Of a stretch of 64,000 nt of DNA, positions 47,856 to 60,330 are shown one piece after another. Source of the DNA: Promerops cafer. Taxonomy: Eukaryota; Chordata; Aves; Passeriformes; Nectariniidae. Positions within the stretch are counted from its first letter, which is position 1, and each line of letters starts with the position of its first letter. A program made the position numbers and the translations under genes. A model generated the notes under the pieces. It worked only from the letters and a program-made list of their open reading frames with translations. It had not been told where the DNA came from and did no database searches. Location: contig VZSE01012476.1 in the NCBI GenBank assembly GCA_013398275.1, forward strand, positions 1,624,610 through 1,688,609. The letters run 5' to 3'.

Positions 47856-48341
47856 ATCACAGGATAACAGAATTAACCAGATTGGAAAAGACCTCTGAGA
47901 TCATCAAGTCCAACCTATGACCCACTATGTCAACTGACCAGGGCACTCAGTGCCACATCCATTCTTTTCTTAAACACCTCCAGGGGTGACTCCACTACCT
48001 CTCTGGGCAGCCCAACCACCCTTTCTTTGAAGGGTTTCTTCCTAACGTCCTGCCTAATCCTCCCCTGGCACAGATTAAGACTGTGTCCTCTCGTCCTGTC
48101 ACTGGTTGCCTTGGAGGAGAGGCTGACCCCCACCTGGCTACAGCCTCCTTTGAGGTGGTTGTAGAGAGTGAGAAGGTCTCCTCTGAGCCTTCTCCTCTTC
48201 AGGCTGAACAACCCCAGCTTCCTCAGTCACTCCTTACAGGACTTGTGCTCCAGACCCTTCATCAGCCTTGTTGCCCTCCTCTGGCCACGTCTGAGCACGT
48301 GCAGAACCTTCTTGCAGTGCCCATAACGCCTCAGTACTCCT
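47856..48341 (-). mobile_element. CR1 LINE, 5'-truncated, minus strand
   Basis: The left end carries the tail (minus strand ATTCTGTTATCCTGTGAT), followed rightwards by the hallmark GGAAAAGACCTCTGAGATCA and TCAAGTCCAACC, then ORF2 sequence. Similarity continues, with a deletion, to about 48341 (CAGTACTCC). Roughly 490 bp survive. It belongs to a different subfamily from the copy at 28178-28996, judging by the different tail region. Confidence 0.95.
47930..48211 (-). pseudogene. CR1 ORF2 C-terminal remnant
   Basis: A 93-codon minus-strand frame carries the CR1 order GDLLTLYNHLKGGCSQVGVS, then SDRTRGHSLNLCQGR, then GLPREVVESPLEVFKKRMDV. It corresponds to the last part of the CR1 reverse-transcriptase protein. 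It is truncated at both ends, has lost a few residues after the KKPF stretch relative to the usual RKNFFT motif, and is inactive. Confidence 0.9.
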
Positions 48342-49530
48342 AAGAATTGCTGCAAATTAATGTGTCTATATGAAAACATTTTACTGCTGTTGGGTTTTAA
48401 TGTCATAGTTCTTACATTAAGAACTTAATTCACAACTTTTCGCCCATTCTTTGACCTTGAACAGCCTATCAAAAATTCTAAATTCTCAATAGGAACTGTA
48501 AAAGCTCAGATATCTCTCAAATCCGTGTTCCACCTGTGCAAGACCCACTCAATATTAGTTATTACAATGTTTGAATGGTGTGAAACAGAGTTAATAGCCA
48601 TTATCTGGGTTTGATTTAAATATCTTTGAAATTTGCTATGAATTCTAAAAAGAACAATTTAATAGCAGCTAAAATACCCAAGGAGAGCTCCAAAAGGGAA
48701 GGAAACCACTCTGAAAAAGCAATTATATTTGCCTTATTCTAACACACTGATTTTAAAACTAGCAATGAACCAAATCTAATTTTTTTCCCCCAGAAGCTAT
48801 CATTATTTATCAAACATGTTTTGTGAACCATTTCAAAGATCAGACCAGTAAACAATAAAAGACTTTTCATTCTAGGTAGCAGAGAGTAGAACAAGAGATG
48901 TCCTATGATTCAGCTTTTTGGCAGAAAAAATTCCAGCAAACCAATACTTCTTTTAAGACTAAGTTTTGATTAGCTATTTATTCAAGAAGGTTGGGGTTCT
49001 TTTGCTTTTTCTGCAGTTGAAAATACTCTGAGAAAGAAAGAGAATGGGAAAATGTAAAACTCTAATACTGATATATTGCCAAAAATATGTTTTGAGTCTT
49101 CTATTAATTATTTTACAAAATCAACATATTATGTATGATACACCTCTCTGTCTTGCACTTGTTTCTCCTCTAAGAAATAAAATCCTCTCTCTTTTATCTA
49201 AGTGATAAAAGCCATCGTTTATCTTAGAGAATGCTATTTATTGGTATATACTGGTGTCACAGAAAAATATGGAGAATATCAATAAAGGAAAATGCATGCA
49301 GTTCAATATAAAAGGTGGGAAGTGCCCCTTAGTTATTAAAAATAGAAATAGATCTCACAGAAAGGGGGGTTTTATTAAAACTACATTTATAACAAAGCAT
49401 ATCTCAGACTTCCTGTCAAGGTTGCAAACCACCCATGATCTTGTTTAATTCCCACTCACATCAGCAAAAAGAAATCCTGGTACTAGGTTAGTGTCTGGTG
49501 GTATCTCTTCTTAAGTATCTGCTTTGATAT
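48342..49530. other. Anonymous DNA between CR1 copies
   Basis: AT-rich. An imperfect inverted repeat (CTCTAAGAAATAAA about 49170, TTTATCTTAGAG about 49217) is the only structure noticed. Confidence 0.6.
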
Positions 49531-49760
49531 CACAATCACAGAATTGCTGGGGGTGGAAGGCACTTATGGAGATCTTCTAGTCCAATCCCCTGATGGAAGA
49601 CTCAGCTAGAGCCAGTTAGCCAGGGTTATATACTCTCAGGATTTGAACCTTTTCAGGGATGGCTGCTCCACTGGGCAGCTCCACTCTGGGAAATATGCTC
49701 CAGTGTTTGATCACTCTTCACACTAAACCAGATTTTTCTTATGTTTAAGTCCAGTTTCAT
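49531..49760 (-). mobile_element. CR1 LINE fragment, minus strand
   Basis: Begins CACAATCACAGAATTGCTGG, then GGTGGAAGG, CTTCTAGTCCAATCCC, then CTCCACTGGGCAGC..CCAGTGTTTGATCACTCT and TTTTTCTTATGTTTAAGT, all recognisable CR1 3' landmarks in the order expected on the minus strand. It is older and more diverged than its neighbours. Confidence 0.85.
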
Positions 49761-50224
49761 CTATTTAGTATCTAACTAAAGCCCAAACAAAACTCCTGCT
49801 AGTAGTTATTGTTAAGTATAGACACGGGACAGTAAAACATGATGTAAAAATGCATAATAGAAGAGATTCACTGCTTGACAAAAAGCTATTTTACAGCTAA
49901 TACAAAGATTTTAAAATAATCTCTTAATAGTGAATTTAAAGTGCTCTGCATATTTTCTTTTCCTCTTTCTGTGAAGTAGAATGCCTGTCTTTTTCATTTC
50001 TCTTCACTACTCATGAAGAATTGAAAATACCAATAACTGCCATGGAAACAAGTGTGCGATCTCCAGGGTGATATTGGTTGTATCTCCCCTAACAGTTCTG
50101 TAGCCTTCAGCCTGTGGGCTGAGGCTGCACATCTTGGTCCCAGCCTGCACCGACCCTGGGGGAGTTTGGTATGTACCATCTCTGGGCCTTTTACATGGAA
50201 AAAGAAGTTTGAAGAACTGTGATG
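49761..50224. other. Anonymous DNA between oppositely oriented CR1 fragments
   Basis: A GC-richer patch at 50090-50170 is unclassified. The minus-strand open frame at 49994-50326 reads partly antisense to the next CR1 and is not a gene. Confidence 0.55.
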
Positions 50225-50503
50225 TGCTCTATTAACAAGATAAGAGGAAATGGCCTCGAGGTGCACCTGGGGATGTTTGGATTGGCTATTAGGAAAAATT
50301 TCTTCACTTGAAGTGTAGTCAAGCATTGGAACAGGCTGCCCAGGGAAGTGGTGGAATCACCACATCTGAAAGTGTTCAAAAGGCACGTGAACGTGACCTA
50401 GGGACTTGGTTTAAAGGTGAATATGGTGATGCTGCATTAATGGTTGTGAACCAATGATCTTAGAGGTCTTTTCCAACCTGAGGTATTCTGTGATTCTATG
50501 ATT
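50225..50503 (+). mobile_element. CR1 LINE, 3' fragment, plus strand
   Basis: Plus-strand translation gives the CR1 reverse-transcriptase tail GNGLEVHLG, then AIRKNFFT, an in-frame TGA (50309-50311), then HWNRLPREVVESP and VFKR. The 3' UTR reads GATCTTAGAGGTCTTTTCCA and ACCTGAG and ends with the tail repeats ATTCTGTGATTCTATGATT at 50485-50503. It is 5'-truncated at about 50225. The intact tail fixes the insertion end, and the internal stop shows it is dead. Confidence 0.95.
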
Positions 50504-53500
50504 AAGTCTCTTTATGAGAGGCTGACTGTGACATTGGGACAGATCTCATTATGCCCAGACAACTTTTTGCCCCACAGTTTAACCACAGCCATAGAAACCC
50601 ATATTTCAAGACAAAGCTAAGTAATAAGCTTCTTGCCTAAAGTCTGTCAGTATCCATGAGACCAAGCAAGTCAAGAGCCAACCTCATGCTGGAAAAGGGG
50701 GCTGAATGATGATTTCCCTTTCTCTGCATTCACACCAGAAGAAGAGTCTTCATTACTCAGACCCTCTTTGCAGAGCTGATGGCACCTGAAGTGTCTGTAA
50801 TGAGTAATGTGCCTAGGCAACATGGCCTGAAAGGCATTTAATAAACCATTCAACAAGTAGCAAACCGTATCAATGGATCATCAAGAAAGACATAATAGTG
50901 CACAGAGTCATAAGACACTGAAATTTCCTTCCCCCTTCCTCTTTGCAGCATGAACTACAAACACAGAATACAGGACCTGTTGTATTTTAAAGATTAATGC
51001 TACCGCATGTCCTCAAATTTTCAAGGGGCAATTAGGAGAAGCCTAGGCCAGAAATACTCAAAAAGTCAGTCAAGAAAGTTGTAAAGGGAGACAACTATTA
51101 AAAATGAGAGAACTTAGATGTTACTTCTCCCACTGTCTCCTTTTCAGACTTCTTTTAGGACAATACTAAGCTCTAATAACCTTTAATATAGATTTTTTTT
51201 TACAATCATACATCCTCAGACAAAGAGGGATTGCATCAAAAGCAGTAATAATTCTCTGTCACAAAATTAGGTTTGTTAAGAGAAAATGCAGCCCACCTCC
51301 TGTCTTATTTTAACCTGAGAGTTTTAGACTTAGCATTTGCACTTTTGTACTGAATGTTCTGACCTAAAAGTACTAAATGAGAAATGTCCTTTTGGGTAGA
51401 GATAGCTCCCATCTTAGGGTACTACTCCTAAGAACATGGCAGTGGAAGGACCCTCTTTAATATCAACACTGAGTCAGCACTGGCCATAATAGATAATCCC
51501 TTCATAAGGTAATTGTCTAGCTTTGTCCCATGAATTACTTGTCTCATTTACTGCTTTAGCTCTAGCTGGAAACTTGTTCTAGAGCAGCACTGACCTAGTG
51601 GTAGGAGAAGTACTATTTCTGATCTAAATTTATGCAGATGAGAACTATTATCCAGTTATTGTGCTTAAAGAGCTTTTCCTCTTCCCTAGAGGAAACTTAT
51701 CCAGAGATCTTTGTTCCCTTATTTACTCAAATATTATTCACAGATGAAATTATCTCTCTTCCAAGCCTTCCCTGGCTGGCTTTAATAACCAAGATCTTTA
51801 TGTTACCTCTTCTTTGCCTTCTTCTATTAATCTCACTAGAAATTACTGAAACTACAGTTCATAAATGCTAACAATCACCATTTGATAGTTTCTTTAAAGC
51901 AAAATTGGGATGTGTCTGGCAGTTGTTAGGATCTATTGAATGAGAGACCAGAGTCCTTGTGATTTCCTCTACTGGATGAAGAGAATTCATGTATATTTTT
52001 TAATACATCTATACTATTTTTAAATGAAAAATTGTTCCTGTAATTCTCCCTGACCCAGATGCTTCTTTGTAGGTGACCACATTATGGTCTCAGGGATGAG
52101 AACAAGAAAAACTCTCAGAAGATGAAATTACATCCTGTATCAGGTAAATGTTATAAAGCTGTAGGAAGGAGTCTCAAAAATATATCTTCCAGCTTTCATT
52201 TAAAGGTGGGACCTCTGTGTCCCTCCCTATGGTAAGGGGCCCACCCTGAAGTAATATCAAGGGGGAAAACCTGTAAGGTCTGCAACCATGGGAATTAAGA
52301 GGGAACATTTACTTAAAAAAAAAAAAAAATTGTAGATTCCCACCCCGCAGACCACTAGCGAGCACTCCAGTTGCTGTTGTCTCTATATCAGAGACATGAA
52401 ATTAAACTTTTGCTTTTACTTTAGTGAGGAAGAAAAGATATAATATTTCCTTGGGAATATAGTTTAAAGTGCATTATAACACTTCTTAGTTTGTTGGTGT
52501 CCATTTGAAAAAAAATGGGATCACTTCTGGAGACTGTTGCATAGTTCTGCACCCACATGACTTCAGTGGGAATTGTGATCACCAACAGGAGCACACAGAA
52601 AAGCATTATGCACTTTTCCCTGCTCATGAGTTTCTGGGCTGTTTTAATTTGTTCTGTTCCACTTTTATATTCTTTTAATAAATCTGAAGGCCTTTAATCA
52701 CTAATGCAGCACTAGACAAAAGTGGGAAGGATTATATGAAATTTGATAAGCAGCAACAAAAAGCCAATTTAACTGGGGGGTTATTGCTCTGCTTGTGATG
52801 TTTTAACTTTTGTGAGAGGCAGAGGCTTAGTTTACACTGGGATTTCCTGCATGATTTACAAAGCAGGAGTGAAACCCCTCACATCTATTCTGAGAGATCT
52901 CTCCCTTCATCCATCAGTGCTGACAGTGCTAATCTGTAAAGAATTAGTGAGCTAGAAGTTCAAGTCAGCTCTTCCCTTCATCTGGCTATAACACTATTCA
53001 TGGAAACTGCATATAAAAGGTACCAATAAATGTCAGTGTGCAATGGAAACAGAAATGATTGATTGTACATTTTTGCATGAGAAAGTGTTTTATAACAAAA
53101 AGACTGATTATCAAATCATTGACATAAAAATGGTAATGGAGACAATGGAGTCTTCTGTGAAGAACTTGATTTTTGCTAGATAAATTGTTTCTGTTCTCTT
53201 TTCAAAAGGCATAATTTGATCAGAATTAAGTGGCAGCACTGACATTGCACCATAGTGTCTATCTACAAGTCAGCTTCTAGTTTCATGTGAGACACCTGAT
53301 TTCTCAGTGGACTAAAAGCATAGATATGTGGAGCTGGGCAGGATCATCTATGTCTAATTCATAAATGAAATGGTTTACAGGCACAGCATAGAGAAAGTCA
53401 AACTGACTTTAAAGACCCAAAATGCCTGTGATTGGCTCCTGTCTGATTGAACCTGGGAATATCTGCTGCCTCCAGCTGACCATTTTCAAAGGCTGCTAAC

Positions 53501-56500
53501 TGATGTAGCTATTGAAGCCATGAGCTGGAATTGATGTGCACAGTTCAAAGTCAAGACATATAAATCTTTGGTCTTTCCATGAAGAACAGCAGCATATTTT
53601 CTCAGCAGGAAAACATTATGAGGTACGGTTAGTGCACTGCTACAGAAGAGATCAGAAACACAGGCTTTGCTTCTTCTCCCCTCCATTGGTGCAAAATATG
53701 CAGACTGAAGAAAAGAAACCATTACCATGGTAATTACCATTTGCACTCTAAGGCCTGTCTAAGGCAAGCCAGGCTAACCCAAGGCAGGGCTAAATAATGT
53801 GCTTGCTCTGGGGTACTGTATTTTATAGGAGATTCACTGAAATCTCTGGGCTGCATTTCAGCCAACATCTCTACAGGCTTATGCTTTTTCTCTCTTTTCT
53901 GTGAAAAGTGGTACCAAGCAGAATGGGTTTGACTTTTATAGGAGGTCAGTGCAGGCCTCTCCAACAGACACCTCTTCAAAACCCGGTCTGGATTAGAGAT
54001 AGGAGAAATTGTTCCTGAATGCAATTTAAATATTAGTTCAAAGAGTTCAGAGCTTGACAAGGAAAAATGCTCCACAGTGTCATAGAGCTCCTGCAATGCT
54101 GGGCAGGTGGTCATGACAATTTCTTTTGGGTGGTTATAGAAAAGTACTTAAGCGTGTCTCTTATACTGGAGTGTGCTTGGGCTTGCAGGGTCTGGCAATC
54201 TCTTGTCATAGCACCAAATTTCAGACATATCCCTTGGAGGAAGTGAGTTGATTCAGGTTGAAAGAGTCTCTTGGGACTTCTGCTGTGAATGGATGCTTTC
54301 TTGTTCCCTCCAGTACCACCTTGAATTATGTCTTGAATTACCCTAAGACTTTGGCTATCTGGAAGACCGTAACACTTGAGTACTCATTTTCACAGTCTCC
54401 TGCAAATGATAAAGCATTATTTCATGATGAAATAGAATGATTGCAGAAAAATAAGTGTCAAAAGGGTGCTGAAAATGAGCTTGAGAACAGCAGATGAATT
54501 TCACATGAAGAAAGGCTGTGTGGGTTGGAGGTTCTTGAAAGACAGGAGAGAGATTTTAGATGATATTCAGGAGGTTTGTCATATTTCCCTTTTGATGCAA
54601 GATACATCACAAGCCCCAGAAAACTGTGTTTTAAAGGCAATAGGACAAGCCTTTCCCTTCCCTACAAATCCCAACTTGGAACAAGGCAGAAGATGGGCAA
54701 TCATTATCTACTGGGAGAAAATGATGTGACCAACATATCTCAAGGCAATGCTCACATATGAAAAGAAGAGAAGTCTTTAATGTGTTCACATATTGGCTGC
54801 CACTCTAAGGAGAAGCTCAAAGCAGACGGTGTCAGAGAGTAGCACTTTTCTGCAATGCGTCTTGAGTGCGTGCCTAGATAGTTTAGGTTGCAGGGAAAAG
54901 AGGACTTCTGCCTGCCTGGGACAATGAAAGGTAAAAAAAGGCCTCTTCTTTCTTAGAAATTAATGTACAGTTTGATTTAGACTTTATTCCTGCAATGACT
55001 TCAAAAACCATTTTTAAATATATGGTGGGAATTGGTGTGAGATAGCAGAAAGAAATGCAACAGAATATATTTGTAATGCTAACTTAAAGTTAGTCCCACA
55101 AGAATTACTGTGCTTTTTCTGCTCAGCCTGGAAAGATTATTTGTGAACATGAAGATTCCAAATTTAGCAATTAGTACAGTTGTGTATATGCAAATGCATA
55201 TACATACATTGTGCTACCCAACACATAGCTCCCATTTTGCAGGCCAACAGTTTGGGATCTGCAGCAATGATTTTATTTATCATAATTTTGAAATCAGGTC
55301 CTGAAAAATGAAATTTGCATTCTCTTAATTGGATCCCATAGGAACAGCAAGTATTCAAACATTCTTTTAAGGAATTTTCTTTTAAGCTCTAAGCACTAAG
55401 TAGGGGTTAGTTTTATTGACTTGTAAGGCAACTTCAAAAAGTTGGATAGAAAGGTTATGTAGAAAGCATAAAGACAAATCATGACAGGGAAGCTAGTCTG
55501 TCATATTTCCTTCAGTCATAAGAGCTATGAGAAAATGGGATGAAAAGACATTTTTGATGCAATCAAAACCTTTGGGGAAAAGGGTACTGAAAAACATTAC
55601 TGTCTTAGAGAAATATATAAACTACAGTTATGTCTTAAAAAACAACTAATGTCAATTCCCTCATCTCTCTGCAACTTAAATCAAAGTTCCCAAGTGACCA
55701 AACTGTATTGGCTGATAGGATGGGCATATTCCTGTCACCTAAGGATAATTTGCCGAATGTCCATACAAGCTTTTCTGCTGCAATTTGTTTGATTTGGTAG
55801 TAATACACAGAATTTCCCTGCATTTACAGAGCATGATCATCTTTTAGGTGACTGTGTCACCAATAGTGTCTCTGGCTTGTTTCTAATCAACACCAAAATC
55901 AGAATTTGTTTATTTAAGAATAACATTATGTACAGAAAAGATATGATTTGCTAATGTTGAAAATAAAGCTGTTTGAATAGTAAATGAAGGTGGTACGAAC
56001 CCACAACTGCTGTTCAAAGGGGCTGCCCAGTCCTTAACTGAACATATGTGAGTGAAGGTTTATGGTGAGAAACATATCTTACCTAATGTTCTATATTATT
56101 GCTGGAAACAAAAGACTGGCACATTTCAGCTGTACTTCCTTGTGGGAAAGCATTCCTAGAATTTTTGTACAACATCTAATTTATTTCATTCATGCAAATT
56201 CTTAGAGGTGGCATTGAAAATCTCAAGAAACACTGCTTACATCACCATAGTTTCAGACCAGGATGTTATTGGCAATTTTTAATTTCATGTACAGCAATGA
56301 AGCTCCCACAATGAAATGTAGGTCTTTAAATTTTATCCACTGTCCAGTAACACTTTCTAATCAGGTTGTTTCTTTTTTTTGCATATTTTTTCATTGAACC
56401 ATTGAGATAGGTAACCCATAAAGCAAACAAGACAAAGCACTTCTGCTTACAAAGCAAATATTCAAATGTATTTGCTATTTTAACTTCTGGTCATTGAAAT

Positions 56501-59500
56501 CCCATTTCTCTCTCTCTACACACAACAGGCATATACACATGCAATACATGTAAACATAAACAGAATTTTCTTTGAATTGTCATTCTCTTTCTCTCTCTCT
56601 ATATATAGGTATAAAGTCATAATTTCATATATATGTTCAAGATCAGAAGTAGATTTAATTTTTTTGCCAGATTCCTTGTGATCTAAACTTAAATGCATTA
56701 ATTTCTAAAAAGAGATTCCAGAAGAGTCATGTAATTATACAGGCTTGTAGTAGGAAACACAGCCTGAGATATATATCTATAATTTACCCTTCCACCTTAA
56801 ATGGAAATTTTGAGAGAGAAAATTACCATTTCAAGCAAAGTAACAAACTGTTGGTGTTATTTCTTATGAAGGAAGATACATTTATTGAGTAGCTATACTT
56901 AAATGATGACAAGGAGCAAGAGCTGGCACAATCTGTCAAGAGAACTTTAAAAATCTGAGTCAATTTAATTAGAATGAGCTATGGTATGGTGCAATAATTT
57001 TCTGGTCTTTTAGTGTGTCAGCAGATAAGTTTTGCCTTGAAGTTCTCTGGTATTTTTACAGCAAGAAAATAATCCTGGAATATAGTGTTTATATCTACAC
57101 AAGCTTAAGTAAAATTCCCAGGAGAGCTATTGAACACTTGCAACTGTGTCATTCATAACAGGACTTGCTTGTTTTCTTTTATTGTACAATAAATTAAGAG
57201 CCACTGGAGAGTGGATTCTCTGGCTTGCTCAGTTTGGAAGTTTTCATGACCTCTTGATTAGGTGAGTTCCTTTAGATCCCAAGACAACAGAGGACACTTA
57301 TACTACACCCTGGAGCAGTTGACTACTTTGGACACAAATAAGGAGCAATGTGATGCATTTGCAGACTGTCCTGTAACAGTTTTTCCAAGAGTACTACTGG
57401 AATATTTTGAGACATAGTTGAGGCAAGAACTCTTGTTTGGGACTGTATTGTTCTTTCTCCAGGGTACTTGTGCGCTTAATTTGGAATGGGAATCCAGAAT
57501 ACAGTGGTCTGTAGACAATGATTGGCAGGAGATAAGTTGCCAGTGAGAAGCCTTGATGCTACTTATGTTTACAGAATTAAAATAAAAAATGGAGGTTTAT
57601 AGACAAAACAGATACTATTTACATGAATAACTTAAACAGTATGATTGCTTGGGTTGCTGTAAAAATTAAGGTCTTCTGCAACAGTGGTAGACTACAAGGG
57701 AAAGATTAGAACTACAAAAATTTCCTCCATGAAGGTGGAACAGACCTCTCCATATTTTTATTTGATTGATTCATTTACAATTTCAGCTAAGACTTGACTC
57801 TACAGAAGTTTGTGGGACCTTTAATTTTGATTTCGCTGGGCTGTTCACTGGACAAGAAACACTGAAAGTCATTGCTCTAAAGAACAAGAGGAAATGGAAA
57901 TATAAGTGCTTCCCAGTCAAGTCTGAGACTTTCAAAATTTGCTTTTGAGGAGTAATTCATATACCCCTATTACTCTGACACTAGAAATTCTTGAATTGCA
58001 GACCTGAAAAATACTGACATGACACCCTTTGTACAACTTAGAATTTGTTCCTTCAGAAATCTTAGTCCTTCCTCTGTGCTAGGTATACAAAGCTAGGGAG
58101 ATATTTACTATTTATCATTAAGAAGTATACCCAGAAGGTGCAACTTATTTGTCATTCAAACCAAGGAAGTGAGAAAGTCTAGACATGAGGTTTCTTGACA
58201 GTTGAAATATTGTACTATTAGCAACATCTAAATAAATAATACATGCTGTGGAAATATATTGGCAAGGGACTATTGAAAACATTTCAAACTGAAGGAGTTG
58301 GGGAAGAAATGAAAACATTACAGAAATGATAAAACAGGAAAAGCAGTAACTCAAGGGGAAGTACTGAAAGTAAATACAGAGCCTTTACATATCCAAAGCA
58401 ACCCTTTATATGCTCAAAGCATCCTCATTTATGGAAAGGACCATACATTTAAATATTTCTTGATTTTACCAGATGGGCAACTGGGGCAAGGAGAAGGTTT
58501 TTATGAGCTTTCACTTCAAATGTATGTATATACATAAATTCTGTATCAATGTCAAAATTTAACAAATTGAAATCTATTTTCTGGCAAGTCTATTTTCCGC
58601 AATTAATTGCACTGCTTAATGGTCAATTCTGCGTACTCCTGATAAATTTCACTGTCACTCCATAACTGATCCTCTCATTGTAAATGACATATTTCACTGT
58701 ACAACTGTGAATTTCAGGGAGGCTTGTCTTCCCATTTTCTTGAACTCTTATTTTCATCCTTAATAGTGCCCTAGGTGAATACTACAGACAGTTGGTCCTT
58801 CAGTCCAGCCTGCAGACAAAAGCATAACAGCAATCCCCCTGCAGACAGTGCTTAGACTAACATCATGAGATGAATGAGGATCTCAGTTGGCAAAGAAACC
58901 AAATTACAGCTCATCCTGGGAACTAAGGTGGAGGTCGCCAGTGGGGCAAAGTGATTACTGTGACATAATTACAATAGTGAAGGATAAATTGATCTATTTC
59001 ATTTCAAGTGATGGGAAGACCTTACTTTTTGTGTCTAAAACCAAATATACACAAAATTCAGTCAGAGGGAGGAGTGGAAAAAGAGAATATATTGTTAGAA
59101 GGCAATTGCATTGATAAATGTTTCACAGATAGGGTCCAATTAAGTGACTCAGAGAAATTTTTGTCACAGCTTTGCAAATTTGACCAGGAAATGTCCTACT
59201 TTGGGTATAAGTCTGTATTCAGCCATAACAATGCATTTGCTGTGAAATGAACTGCATTAAAATACCCCAAAACTCTCTGTTTAAGTAGGACGGGATAAAT
59301 GTTTTAAGAGACCATACTCTCTAAGGCAGTGTTTGGTTATCAATGGTAAAAATTAAACTCACTGAAGTATCTTAAGTCAATCTTGAAAAAGGGGGAAAAG
59401 CACTCTAATTATGCCTTCACGAATATTTCTGCATCTGTTTGCTTGCTCAAATCAATGCTATCTTAAAACATAATGAAGTAATTTGACATGTTTAGGAAAA

Positions 59501-59944
59501 GAATCAATCAGAAAAGACCTTAACGTGGCATATTTTTCTTTAATGTTAATGGCAGGAGGACAACCTTCAAGTTTAAATAGCCTCATTTTTGGCTTATTAC
59601 ACAGCTCATCACCATGACCCAGTGAAGTGGGCACTATGAGAAACAGGGTAGCAAAAGAAAATGTAGCCTTCAAAACATCCTTCACTTTAGAACTAAAAGT
59701 GACAGTCATTCATTATGAGTAGCCAACAACTGGAAGAACAGCTCCCTGGTGTCCGTTCCCAGAGTACTTTTCTGTATCAGTAAATATTGATGTGCTGCGC
59801 CGGTGGGATGTGTCTCTCTGTTTCTCTGCTGCTCCCAGCAGACAAAAGCGTGGTGACCCTGGAGAATCTGTGCTTGACTGTGTGAGAGCCTGAAGAGCAA
59901 CAGGTCAAGTGCCAGTTTCCCCTCATACTGCAACAGTCATAGCC
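50504..59944. other. Anonymous DNA with simple repeats
   Basis: Holds an A15 tract (52315-52329) and CT-rich tracts (about 56505-56518 and 56583-56608). Open frames 53734-54114 (minus, 126 codons) and 52421-52627 (minus, 68 codons, hydrophobic N-terminus resembling a signal peptide) match nothing known; both are probably chance. No transposon recognised. Confidence 0.6.
52315..52329. repeat. A15 homopolymer
   Basis: Fifteen A residues; no retrocopy recognised upstream. Confidence 0.85.
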
Positions 59945-60330
59945 AGACAGAGGTTGTGAAAAGAGAATTTAAGGGGGAAAGGAAATTGGAAAAAGCAGGA
60001 GGGAGAGAGAGACATCTAGGAATGAAAACAGAGAGTTCAGGGTACGGGAACTTGGGCAAGGACTGTGAAAAAAAGAAGGGGAAGAGAACACCAAAACATG
60101 GGAAAGGAGAGGAAAAATACTAACTTACAGATGTAACAAGAATAGTAAGAAAAGAGTGTGAGAGGTGTAATTTGAAACAACAAAAGTTTTGCTGAATTTA
60201 TCTTGAAAAATTATTAGGTATTAGTTTCCCTGCCAAAATCCAGACAAAAGGGTAAAAGTCAGAGGGACCACAAGGAAATGAACACCACCTACAGTAACTG
60301 ATGGGAGGAAGAAAGAGGAAGAAAAAAATC
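59945..60330. repeat. Purine-rich low-complexity stretch
   Basis: The plus strand is dominated by G/A for several hundred bases, including GGGGGAAAGGAAA, GGAGGGAGAGAGAGA, AAAAAAAGAAGGGGAAGAGA and GGGAGGAAGAAAGAGGAAG segments, with few pyrimidine interruptions. Confidence 0.7.

Noticed and set aside
52421..52627. 68-codon minus frame starting with a hydrophobic segment like a signal peptide.
   Set aside because: The rest has no cysteine pattern or family signature; AT-rich DNA often encodes hydrophobic runs by chance.
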